Positions 30,333 to 41,546 of a stretch of 64,000 bases of DNA are shown in pieces. The notes beneath the pieces were generated by a model. The model ran no database searches, was not told where the DNA came from, and saw only the letters and a program-made list of their open reading frames with translations. Location: contig OX637392.1 of the NCBI GenBank assembly GCA_951799425.1, positions 52,962,093-53,026,092 on the forward strand. The letters are read 5' to 3'. Numbering within the stretch: the stretch's first letter is position 1; every line of letters begins with the position of its first letter. Made by a program: the position numbers and the translations under genes. This DNA is from Ilex aquifolium. Its lineage: Eukaryota > Streptophyta > Magnoliopsida > Aquifoliales > Aquifoliaceae.

Positions 30333-32930
30333 TCAAATCCGTATCAAATATAAGATATAAGTTTTATGCTTATAAGATTTTCTTTGTTTTTTACTTGATT
30401 TTCCATAATATTCTTGTTTTGAAAAATTATTTTTGCTTCTTTTGTAATAATGCTTACTTCTGCTGTAGGGCCTATGTGACTTATGTTTTCTGCAAGATGG
30501 TGCTACTGAAGGGAGACCATATTGTTCACAAAAATCACCAATTTCATATTTAGCTTTTTTCTTATCATCCTTCATTTGTTTGCTAATTTTCATATCAATA
30601 TACATTCTTAAACCTTCTTTTTGAATAATACTGATAATATTACCATAAGTTAACTGATCATATCCGATGATTCCTTTAGGTTTGCTTAATGCTTCTCTAA
30701 TCTTATGTTACCTTAAGTTAAAAATAAAGTTATATTAACAATCTTGATAACACTGAACCCGAAATAGTTGACTTAATCATTTCTGGATTCACATGAATGT
30801 TAAAAAACTAGTGGGATAACTATCTCAGTCAAGATCTACGAGACAGTATTAGGTATGCTATTGAAGTAGATGATGAAAATATTCCATTTTTTTATGAAAC
30901 AATTGGAAGAGCAAAATCAGATGGGATTAACACTGTCATCTACACAATAATCAAACATTTTGTTGGAACACCTAGTAACATAACATCAAGAATTCATGAT
31001 TAGCTAAGTAATCTAAGATGTCAACCATTAAGTGACTTCAGATGGTACAAAGATGTATTCATCTCAAGAGTAATACTCAGACAAGACTGTGACTTCTTTG
31101 CTATTCTTCTTTCCTAACTTTTTTTTATTAGTTTTATGCTTATAAGATTTTCTACTCATTTACCGCAATTATAACATTAAACTTCTTTGCTATTCTTCTT
31201 TCTTTACTTTTTTTTATCAGCAAGTAAGATGAAACAAATATAACTCAATGGTTAACTATCCATTTTCCATTTATGTTTTGTTATTACTTTGACTGATTTG
31301 TAATGGTTTTCTAAGTAATCAAAGAAATAGATTTCACATCTTATTTCATTCATAAACTTAGTCAATTTTTTAAATATTCTTTGTTGTTTACTATCTTTAT
31401 ATTTGCTGTTAAATTCTCGTCTTTTGGGTTTATTTTCCTTAGACTTGAATTCATCATATAATTTGTTTGTATCAATTATAAACAAACATTTGATTTACTA
31501 ATTGTAAGTAACTGTTTATTTACTGGGGGGGGGGTTACTCTCCAGGTTAGTAGTAGAAGGAGATGGTGTAAAATCATCTTCTTCTTCTTCGTGAAACCGT
31601 GATTGTGGAGTATAACATGGTTTACTAATTTTTGAGGAGGAAGTGTTAATTCCTTTTAGCTTGAATCTTTTTTCTAATTCATTAACTAAATCTTTATCTC
31701 TCCTAGTTAAACTAGAATGTGCTGACTCAGATTTCCTTCCTTCATTAATTTGAAGTGGTTTACTAGATCTTTGAGATCTTGTGCTATCAAATGAGATTCT
31801 TACTGATCCATCAGAAAACTGTTGGATACCTTCTAATTTTGCTGAAGTATTTTGACTTTTTTGATTATAGCTTTGATTTTCAAGCATCCATCATTCTAGA
31901 AGTTGAACATCTTTTCATAGAATTCTTTTTGATACTTGGATATTTGTTTCAGTAGTACTTTCTTGAATCAACATGATTCTATCTTTAGGACTTTTCTTTA
32001 ATGCATGAACATTCAGGTTTGTTGTTATGCATTTGTAATAAATTCTATAGATAAATACTATTGGTCTGGCTCCATCTGTCATATTAGCAAATTGACTCGC
32101 AGTTTTTATACTTAATGTTAATACTGTTAATAGAGTAGGATCATCAAGGCTTAGGGTAAAGTTTGGGAAACAATTGAAATATATTGGTCCATTATGAAGA
32201 CCAGCTTCCATTATTCCCAAGATGCTAGTTTCATAGTCTAGGAATCTGGCATCTTTTAAAACTAGTAGGGTTGAGGAATTAACTCCTTCTTGTCCTAATG
32301 GTTTTAATGCTACTTGAATTAGATCAAGATGAATAAATTTATATCATTTTGATCTATGTTTTTTCATGGCTTCTTTACTTAGTAATTGACAAATTTCTTC
32401 TTCTTTTGTGAGGGCAAAAACTTGTTCAATTGTTTTGACTTGCAATTCTGACTTGAAAGCTGTTGGAATCCAGCTTGTTTTGTAGATTTCTTTTACTGGG
32501 ACTTTAGGGATTTTCCATTCCCTCCAGTCAGTGTATGACTCATGTTCTTCTTCATTTACTATTGATGGTATAGAAGTTAATGAAGATCTAGATGAGCTAG
32601 CTATAGAATTATATCTGAATAATCTACTCATTTCTAAATCTGGGATTTTTCAACTTTGTAAATTATTTGTAAGTTTTTACTTCGTTGCACATACCCCTCT
32701 TATGCACATACCCTTTAGATTTGTTGTCCATTTTCCCCTATTCTGCCTCTCAATAGGATTTACACTGGGATCTAGACTTTCTAGGCTTAGGTGGCAAAGC
32801 TAAGGTGGCAAAGAACATAACACTTAGAAAAAATCTACTAATTGAAGCATCAAAGATTTATCAACAAGTAAGATGAAACAAATATAACTCAATGGTTAAC
32901 TATCCAGGCTGTCATATGGCTCTGATACCA
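30333..32930 (-). mobile_element. Old, rearranged endogenous pararetrovirus copy (Caulimoviridae)
   Basis: Fossil pararetrovirus related to the copies at 47179-61203 but clearly diverged. The minus strand carries a tRNA-Met-type primer site (complement of 32918-32930) and the movement-protein region (32631-31250; MEAGLHNGPIYFNCFPNFTL, then INEGRKSESAHSSLTRRDKD). 30605-30333 is coat-protein-region sequence on the minus strand, whereas about 30750-31090 is coat-protein-region sequence on the plus strand (DGINTVIYTIIKHFVGTPSN). The parts are therefore scrambled in orientation. It is broken in many places (ten or more) and is the oldest of the three copies. Confidence 0.85.
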
Positions 32931-33235
32931 TTTAAGTTACCTTAAGCTATAAGATATCGAATTCGAATTCGAATTCGAATCAAAATCAGAATCAGAATTT
33001 GATTTATTGAGAGACCTATCAAGAAGTTCTAACTCTCAATAGAATTCAATGAGTTTTGTTTCTTAAGAACAGAAAACTGTAAAAAATTGTGCGTGTTTGT
33101 GTTGAAAAAAAAATTTGAACCGTTCATGTATCCCACATCAATTGTACAACTTGTGCCTTTGAAGTTTATAAATTTGTCTCTATCCCTTCAAAAACTAAAA
33201 AAATCTTATTTGGGTTATCAATCAGATCTCTATAA
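32931..33235. repeat. Palindromic GAATTC repeat and flanking AT-rich DNA
   Basis: 32957-32981 consists of overlapping TCGAATTCGAATTCGAATTC units, each a palindrome. They are followed by GAATCAAAATCAGAATCAGA. The rest of the stretch is AT-rich with no gene. Confidence 0.6.
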
Positions 33236-33250
33236 GTTAGGCTTAGGTTT

Positions 33251-33496
33251 TTTTTTTTTTTTTTGTTAATCAAAAATAGGGATGGGGGCAAAGGAGAGTG
33301 CCCAGAGACCACCCAATAAGCCCTCACTGGTGGGATCATGAAGCCCCTAACCGCTCTCATTACTCATCTTGAGAACGAACCTTGCTAGGCTAACATAGCG
33401 GTCAACCACCGAGTCCCAATGTGGACTTCAAGAATCGAATCTCCAATTTCATGGTGAAAAGTTCGGCTGGTAGCCCACTAAATCCCCAACTCGGCG
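33251..33496 (-). mobile_element. tRNA-derived SINE with 15-bp target duplication
   Basis: 246 bp in reverse orientation: it begins with about 14 T and is flanked by GTTAGGCTTAGGTTT (33236-33250 and 33497-33511). On the minus strand the head contains an A-box-like TTTAGTGGGCTACC and a B-box-like GATTCGATTC, the internal RNA polymerase III promoter of tRNA-derived SINEs. The tail ends in poly(A). The B-box and the duplication support the call strongly; the family name is not known to me. Confidence 0.88.
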
Positions 33497-33784
33497 GTTA
33501 GGCTTAGGTTTACTGAAGGTCGATTTGACCAAAATATTATTACTTCACTTTCTTCTCATTGAGGAAGAGAGACAAATTAGAAAAAAAAATATATTTCACC
33601 TCTTATCAATTAGAAAAAAAAAAATTGGCAAAAGAATTCCAAAAGATTTTTATGAGTTCAACATGTCATATGGTCCCAAAATAAGTGTGAGGCCCCTAGA
33701 TAAATTTTCGGAAAATTCGGGAGTTAAATACAAATTGTAAAATCCAATGGCATTGGCCTTTCCACAATCTTAAGTTCTTAACTA

Positions 33785-34630
33785 AAGTGGTGTTTGATAA
33801 AACTGAATGCTGAATTTTAAGTGTTGTATGCTAAATTTTTTAATTCGTAGACTATTTGGTATTAACTGAAATTTAAGTATTTAATTTAATCAAACTGTTT
33901 GACGAATATAAGGAGCTGAAGTCTGAAAATTATTATTATTTTAATTTTTCCCTTATCTTTAACCATCTCTCTGTAACTGCCTTATTTTTATCACCACCAT
34001 CACAAAATAGTGGTGGTAGTGGTGGCGGCGACAATGGTGGTGGTGGTGGCGGCAGTGACAATGGTGGTGTTGGTAGTGGTGGCGACAGCAATAGTGGTGG
34101 TGGTGGCGACACAATGGTAGTGACAGTGGTGACGATGGTGGTGGCGGCAATGGCAGTGGTAGTAGTGGTGGCGGTAGCGATGACACAATAGTGATGGTGG
34201 TGGTGGCGGTGACTAACGGCGACACAATGGTAGTGGTGATGGTGGTGGAGGTGGTGGCGACAATGGTGGTGCTGGTGACGATGGCATAATGGTGGTGGTG
34301 GTAGTGATGGCAGCGCTGATGCTGATGGTAGTGGTGGCAGTGATACAATAGTGGTGGTGGTGATGGTGGTGATAGTGTTGGTGGTGGTGGCAATGATACA
34401 ATGGTGGTGAGGATATATTTGTCCATTATAAGAAATTGATAAAATCTTTACTCATTAATATTTTCAGCATTAAGTGATAAGTAAGTGGCTTGTTACTTAA
34501 AATTTTAGTTTATTTTTAAAAAATGTTTAAAATATTAAGTAGTATGAGTTTTAGGTTATTAAATAAGTTTAATTTATTAAGTACTTAAAGTATTCAGTTT
34601 TAAACCTTAAGTGGTGCTATCAAATAGTCC
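33785..34630. mobile_element. Possible hAT-like MITE swollen by a GGT microsatellite
   Basis: The left side reads GTTTGATAAAACTGAATGCT and the complement of the right side reads CTATTTGATAGCACCAC, then AAAACTGAATACTTTAAGT, giving partial inverted similarity. Between them lies the GGT-rich array. No clear target duplication was found, so the borders are approximate. Confidence 0.35.
34009..34410. repeat. Degenerate GGT/GGC trinucleotide microsatellite
   Basis: About 400 bp of GGTGGTGGC-type repeats with scattered A and C changes. Minus-strand frames are His/Thr/Pro-rich artefacts of the repeat. Confidence 0.93.
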
Positions 34631-35521
34631 CCAAGCCGAGAGTTAATTACTAATAATTTTATAATATTAAACATAGAAAGACCAGGTTTAGAGATACTGC
34701 TTTAAGTTTCAAACTCTCTCGGCCCACCCTTGGGCCTGGCCTTAAGTCTAGTGGCCCAACGGACCAGAACATGGAGCAGCTCACTGTTTGGGCTGGCCCC
34801 ACCGACAGCCCAAGTTTATGTAGGATAGGATCATCATACATTATATGTGTACAAATCAATAGAAAAATTGAATAAATGAGAAGGATATTAACATATGTTT
34901 CTTTGGATGGATTTTTTGTTTCAATATATATAATTATAATATAAAACATGACAGGTTCAATAAGTCTATCTAACGGTCTCAAATAGACTCATTCAACGGC
35001 TATCAACATCTCTCTCAAAACCATTCATATTACAACGTACCTTTAGGCATGAGTTACCCCTATAACATGCATTTTTATGCAAATTTAAATAAGCATGATA
35101 TAACTTATGAGAGTATAAGATCCGGCGTAACGGAATTTTTTTTTTATAGTGACTTATATATTATGGATACAAATTATTGAAACAATCTCTCCATACGAGA
35201 TATAATCCTGCTTATTTACAACTTTTTCTCAGATTTTATAATGATGAGAATTTCATCGATTCTGAATTATTATGTTGTTTTTAGATCATGATATAACTAA
35301 TACGTAGTGATGATGCAAGGTTAGGTTGGACATGGTGGTCCATGAAATAATAAAATAGAAGTAATTCTTTCAAAGGGTTCTTCACGAGCTTTTTAATAAC
35401 AGAAATGTCAACCATCCCATGCACATGAGAGCAAAATAACATATGTCTTCTATCTACGTAGGGTTTGGTTTTTCTCATTATCTTAATTAAGTCCCCCATA
35501 CATAAAACGCCATTTTTAACA
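34631..35521. other. Non-coding stretch
   Basis: AT-rich sequence without recognisable domains, repeats or RNA genes. Confidence 0.5.
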
Positions 35522-35529
35522 CTTCCAAC

Positions 35530-36883
35530 CAGTGTTATCAGAATCGGACCGGATCGGCCGGTCGGACCGATTCAACCGTGAACCAGAACCTTAACCGGTC
35601 CAGTTCCGTAGTTGGACCGCTTAAGAAGGAGAACCGGCTAAAAACCGGAAAACCTGCCGATTTTTGTAAAAAATCGTGAACCGGCGGTTTTATAAAAACC
35701 GGCCGGTTTAATTCCAAATTAAAAATTAAATTACATAAAATTAAAATCTCAACTCAAGCTTCTGGAATTGGGATCTTTTATTGCCCTAAATTGCAGACCA
35801 AGCTTCAACGACCACCACCAAGCTCCAGTTCCCAGCGACCACCACCAAGCTCTAGCGACCACCACCAAGCTCCAGGGCCTCCAGGCGACTGCGACCAAGC
35901 TCCAAGCTCCAGCGACCAGCGAACTCAGGCGACTGCAACCAAGCTCCAAGGCGATCGATCAGCCACTGCGATCACCGACCAGTGAACTCGGGTAAGATTT
36001 TCTTGATTTGGGTTTAATCTGGAAAGATTTTAAATTTGATATTGAGTTTTTTTATGGGCTACGTGATTTTCATTTAAAGTCATTGTTTAGAGTGGTTTGA
36101 TTTGGAGAAATAGTTCATGTTTTTGATTAAGGTTGTTTGTTAATTATTGTTCTGATAGAAATTTGATTTCGAATTACTAATTGTGTTCTTGATATAAGGG
36201 ATCATTGATGTCCCGTAGCTAATGGGTAGTCATAAACTATTAAATTGGTGAGGGACTGTTCTAGCTTAACCAAGGTCTCGGGTTCGAGTCTTGGGAACGC
36301 AGCTGCGTTCGGTAGAGAGAGCTTTGCCGCTCTTGTGGTCCCACCCGGCTCGAATCCGGATTAGTCGGAGCCCAATGTGGCTTTCGGATACCGGATGGTC
36401 TGACAAAAAAAAAAAATATTGATTGAGTCTCATCGAATAGTTGGTTAAACTACAAGTTTATAATTGTTTGTCAAAACACTTCATTCATGTTGTTTGAATT
36501 GCAAGCGTGGGAACTGATTAAGTTAAATGAATTAGATTTTTGCTTAGTTAAATAAAGTAATACAAGACTTAGGGTATATGTGTTTGGATACTTTTATCAT
36601 GCTTCATATTTTCGGTTTGGATACTTTTATCGTTGTTTGTCTGTTAAATAGGGATTCACAAGGGAATAGTTACTTAACTTCATTAATTTTATGACAAATT
36701 GTATGCATTTTAGACATATTTTATATATTTTAGCTAAATTATTATGTTTTATAATTATTATATATATTTTTTTATTTTTTTATTATATGACCGGTCCGAC
36801 CAGTTGACCCACCGGTTGAACCAGTAAACCATTGACCCAATCCCTTAGCCGGTTCGATGACGGGTCCAATTCTGATAACATTG
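35530..36883. mobile_element. Non-autonomous hAT element with exon-like content
   Basis: Starts CAGTGTTATCAGAAT and ends ATTCTGATAACATTG, matching terminal inverted repeats. It is bounded by an 8-bp duplication CTTCCAAC (35522-35529 and 36884-36891). Near both ends are runs of ACCGG and CCGGT words. The interior has a GC-rich island (35795-35992) of ACCACCAAGCTCC-type units ending in a canonical 5' splice site (GGGTAAGATTTT). A SINE is nested at 36209-36417. No transposase is present. Confidence 0.92.
36209..36417 (+). mobile_element. tRNA-derived SINE nested in the hAT element
   Basis: The head reads GTCCCGTAGCTAATGGGTAG (A-box-like) and the B box is GGTTCGAGTC at 36280-36289. The body ends GATGGTCTGAC followed by poly(A). 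A short direct repeat ATTGAT flanks it (36203-36208 and 36418-36423). It differs in sequence from the SINE at 33251. Confidence 0.85.
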
Positions 36884-36891
36884 CTTCCAAC

Positions 36892-38967
36892 ACTTCTCTG
36901 TATTAAACCTCCTTTATAAATTCATAGTCCTTCAAATCTCTCTCTATATATATATATGCAGACGTAAGGGATATTTGGACAGTTTTGGGTGTCTTTTAGG
37001 GTGACACAAGTGATTCCTTTCCTACGACCTTCTCTTTCATTGAAGAAAGAGGCCAAATTCTCCAAAGTAATCTCTTTGGATTGAATGGGAAAGGTTAAAG
37101 AAGAGATCAACTTTGGATATCTTAGGGGAGACAAGCCTGTCTTAGCTTCCACCAATCCCAACATATTATCCCTCATTTCAATCTCTCTTTCTCTCTCTCT
37201 CTCACACACACACACACATTTTTAATAACTCATAATACAGACCCTCCACTAACCATATCAAATTCACATATGGTGTACTTCTCATTTTCCTTGAATCTTG
37301 ATCTCCTTTGGAAAGAAAGGAAAGGGCAGTAAATGGGTAAGCATTATTTATTCTTTCAAATTCTTGGTGGGGGCATAAATAGGGCTTCCCTACCCAACAT
37401 TGCTTGTGAATTGGAGAAAATATTAAGTGCTTGGCAGGTACCATTACACATAAAATGTAGTACATTGTCAAAAAATGTTATCCATTTTCATGTTTGTGTG
37501 ACAAATTTTCATTGGTTTTAGTGTCCGATGATCACCCAATAGTTTCTCTGTGAAAGTGCAAAAATGACTCTTGAGATAGGTAATTTATAGCTCTCTTGAG
37601 TATCAAAGCCAAATATCTTTATGCAAGAATCATTTTAGGGTTAAGAGGAGTATACAATGTTTACGTAGTTAATTGACTTAATTTGTTAAATTAATATACT
37701 TACAATTCAATATGAGGATTTGGTACTAATTCAACGGTTATAATATATTAGATCAATAAATTAGTGAATTGAATTTTCAAATAGAGTCAAAATAAATCTA
37801 TTTAAAAGCAAAAGCACACCCCTTTGAAAGTTAGGAGTCGTAACATAAATCATGTCGATGATTCATGCATACAATTGTGTTTATTCATGCTTAAGTGTTG
37901 TGGTGTTCATATACATTGTGATCATGCATACTTGAATAGTGGTGACCATTGATTTCAGAAAACTATATATAACTCTTGAGTAAAAGGTTGCGTTCTTTTA
38001 TATACAGGGGCCCATGTTCGATTTCTTTTATATATGGAAATGATCTTACTTACTGAAAAAAAAAAAAAAAGGTTTCGTTCTTTGATTTAGATTTAGTTTC
38101 GTCTAAAGTATTCAATACAAGATAATAAAAACCAAGCGAGCAACCAATCGAGTAAATGTTTAATATAACAGTGATATTATGTCATCACTGTTATATAGTA
38201 TCACTATCCAATAATAAATTTATCAGTGGGAAATATGAACTTCACTTTTTTTTTACATGGACATTTATTTTCTTAGATGGTTATAGTGGTTACTAAATTA
38301 TGTGTGGTCTACTTGTCTACATATTGATTTATTGTTAAATGACGACACCACGTGACAATAATAATGTGGTGTTATCGTCACTTTGATGTCACAGTTTTTG
38401 AGTTCAAGCTAAAAATGCTCTCTCTCTCTCTCTCTTTTGTGTGGTGAACAAGAGTCAAGCCACCAATCCAATCATAAGTGTGCACTTAAAGACTGATTAA
38501 TTTTTCAACTGTGCATGCATACACTGTATGAAAGCAAAATTTCATCCAGCTTCTAAAATATATGTATGAAAAATTATGGATGCCATTTTTTTAAAAGATT
38601 AAATTCCCCACCAAAATTGACCCATTTCTATGTATTACCCACCACTTGCACCCCGAAGAATTTTGAAAATCTCAATCAATGTTGTGTTTTCGTGATTTAG
38701 ACTCATATATTCGAACAATAGAATATTTTGGCAAAATAAAATATGGATTGATGAATAGGAATGAAAGCATGGGGATAGTTAATAAGGGTTATGATGTGGG
38801 AAGAAAGTCTAGTTTAGGTGAGAAGAAATTGATAGGTTCTTGAGGTGACAAATTTAAATTTAAAAAAAAAAAACAAAAAGACAAAGAGAAGAAGAAGAAT
38901 TTGTTTATCATAATAAAAAAGAGAATAATCTAAAGCATAGGTCAAACAATTAAGATAATTACATGCA

Positions 38968-39017
<50 letters not shown>

Positions 39018-39319
39018 GTAGACAAATGTCGAAAGATTTGGTGTAAAGGAGAAAAAAAAATCTTTCGAGAAGAGAAGTCACATGATATTCAACAGCCAAA
39101 GGGACCAAGTCACCAGCCTCATCTGTATCCTTAATGTAAGAATTATTGGATCATGATGAGCACAGAAAGACTTACCGACCAATGTTGATTTCTTAAAGAA
39201 ACCCATGAAAGTCTTAGGAAATTCTGAAAAGCTGTGATGACTATTGGCATCAAACTTCAATTCCATGGTTGAATGAAACACAAACCTCCCAGACACAACA
39301 GCCTTTCTCTCTCTCTCTG

Positions 39320-39350
<31 letters not shown>

Positions 39351-41546
39351 TCCCATTTGACCGTTCGCTCATATGCTAGATCCTTAGAGTTCTTACTTTT
39401 GTGGGTATGAACTATGAAAGAATTCACACTGAGGTATGCTTATAACTGCAGCAAGTGATTGTCTGATGAAGATCAAGGAAAGGGGCAATTGAAGCAGCTA
39501 TATCATAACTGGTTTGTATATTTAGAGAAAGAGAAAATAAAAGTTCTTCTACCCTACATGAAATTACAATTTTCCTTGTTGCAGCATATGCAAAAATAGA
39601 GTTTTTTTTTTCGGTAAGTAAATTACTTTCATTTCCGGAAAGCAAAGATATTGCATGAAAGCACAACACAAACCCAGAAGGGTACATGGAACAATCTTGC
39701 AAAAGAATTGCCCAGAAATAAAGTTCAGATGCTTTGAATCTGAACTTTAGCTATTCCTGCTAAAGTTCATTTTTTATAGTATCATTTTTTTTTTCGAAGT
39801 AAAAAAACATGCTTTGTTTGGAATATCCTGAACCAACCCTAATTTATGGAAATTGTGTCATTTCATATTTCTGTAAATCATGACCTAAAGTGCATCTGAT
39901 CAATTTTGTATAGAGGAGAGAAGTGTTTGGTTGACCTGTGTTTGCTAAAACTTTGTCATGAAAGAAATCAGGAGTGAAAGGTCCATATGATCACTGATAA
40001 CTACTTCCCTTATTGTTGACATCAAGCTTATAGCTTATTAACTGGCCACCTAATTAGTTCATTTTACAAGGCATAAAGGTTTTGCTTATCCCTGTCCATT
40101 TTGTCTACATGTTTCCTTTGATTTATTTACTTATTTATTTTTTGTTGGGTGGGTGGGGGGGGGGGGGTCTTTTGAATCCATTTTCCTTATGGATTTAGAA
40201 CCAAAATTTCAAAAATTATTGATATAGAGAAGTATATAACTTCATCTGTTGGTGATGTACTGGTTTTGATTTCTTAAAGCTTGCTATGAAATAATAATAT
40301 GATAACCTTCTGCTAAATTTTTTTGTAACTTCTCTTCTGCTCAAGTTTAAGAAATCATATTTCTATGATATGTTTTATGCATACTCTATGGATTTTTCTT
40401 GCGTTCTAGTCGTTTGTGTGATTACATATGAAATAGTCATCGAGACATCCAACTAATACGCATGTGTTGATGACATTATGCAACTATTGTTTCAGATTAA
40501 GTCCTTTTAGGCTTCGCTAACATTTTTTAAATCCTTCTCTTATCACATCAAATTTGCAGAATTTCTGAAGAAATTAATGGTAGAGAAGATCGCAAACATC
40601 AACTGCCTCACAAGCATTGGGATAATCATATAATTATCAAATATTCATTCTGGCCTCTTCCCATTTTCTTGGCAAGTAACTTAACTGTTTTTCTTTTTTA
40701 ATCAGAACCTTTAAGTTTAGAGCCCCCCAACCCCACCCCGCAGCTGGGGGGTGGGGACGGCAGGGCTAATGATTGCATTTCATTTTTTTAGGTTCAATCA
40801 GTATTGACTTTCTACTAAGTAACCAAAAGCTTATACCTACTCAAACCATAAGATATAACTATTTGGCCATCTGGAGTAGTTTATTTCCTAACTACTTCAA
40901 TTTATATAGGTTGATGAAGCATCTGATCAAAAAGGAATCAGTAATAAATGTTCTAACAAATTTTGTGCACTCTGCATTAAATTTTTAAAACACATGTTAT
41001 CACATATAAAATTCCCACAGCTAGTAGATGCAACAACATTTGGATTACAATCATTTCAAAAATACAGCATGTAGGGTAGTACTAGTGGGATGAATGTATA
41101 TAATAGGACATACACTGTATTAAACTAGTTTTTGTTTGGGGTAAGTAAGATGATTCCATTAACCGAAAAGAATAATACATCTATACAAAGTATATCCCGA
41201 GTCATTACAGTTATATACCCAAAAAAAAAAAAAAGCACTGAATTTGATCACAATTTCACACTATGATTTTATGTTAAATATGAACTAAATAGAGATTGAA
41301 AACAACTACTCATTGCTAACTTTGATCTTTAATTGGCACTTCTTGTCGCTTTTGTATATCTTTTTTCGCCATGAAAATTTTCCTTCAGAAATCTTATGTC
41401 ACATTCTTCACAATTGGCATGGCATCCTATATAATTTTTTTTTTCCAATTGATTTCCTATATAAGCTTGCATTTTGCTCCGCAGAAGTGTATCTCTGGAA
41501 GAAAATCTACATTGTGAAGTGATTACATAACAGAATAAGTGCAGCC
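36892..41546. other. Long intergenic stretch upstream of the GARP gene
   Basis: Contains (CT)n and (CA)n at 37185-37218, (CT)n at 38418-38434, (GA)n at 38970-39016, (CT)n at 39305-39352 and a G-run at 40155-40167. Two reverse-oriented poly(T)-headed segments lie at about 39602-39700 and 41133-41235 (RC ending in ACTTACC then A-rich), resembling 3' ends of L1-type LINEs. A perfect hairpin lies at 38163-38196. No open frame here reads as a plausible gene. The last few hundred bases hold the promoter and leader of the GARP gene, but no confident TATA box was found. Confidence 0.5.

Noticed and set aside
33959-34426. His/Thr/Pro-rich minus-strand ORFs
   Set aside because: Translation of the GGT microsatellite, not a protein.
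35749-35949. Trp/Ala/Ser-rich minus-strand ORF
   Set aside because: Repeat reading of the ACCACCAAGCTCC island on the wrong strand for the splice site.
36280-36289. tRNA gene
   Set aside because: Only A- and B-box-like sequence followed by a non-tRNA body and poly(A); a SINE explains it.
36922-37215. 97-codon minus-strand ORF
   Set aside because: Reads plausibly in part but ends in microsatellite on both sides, has no recognisable domain and no splice partner.
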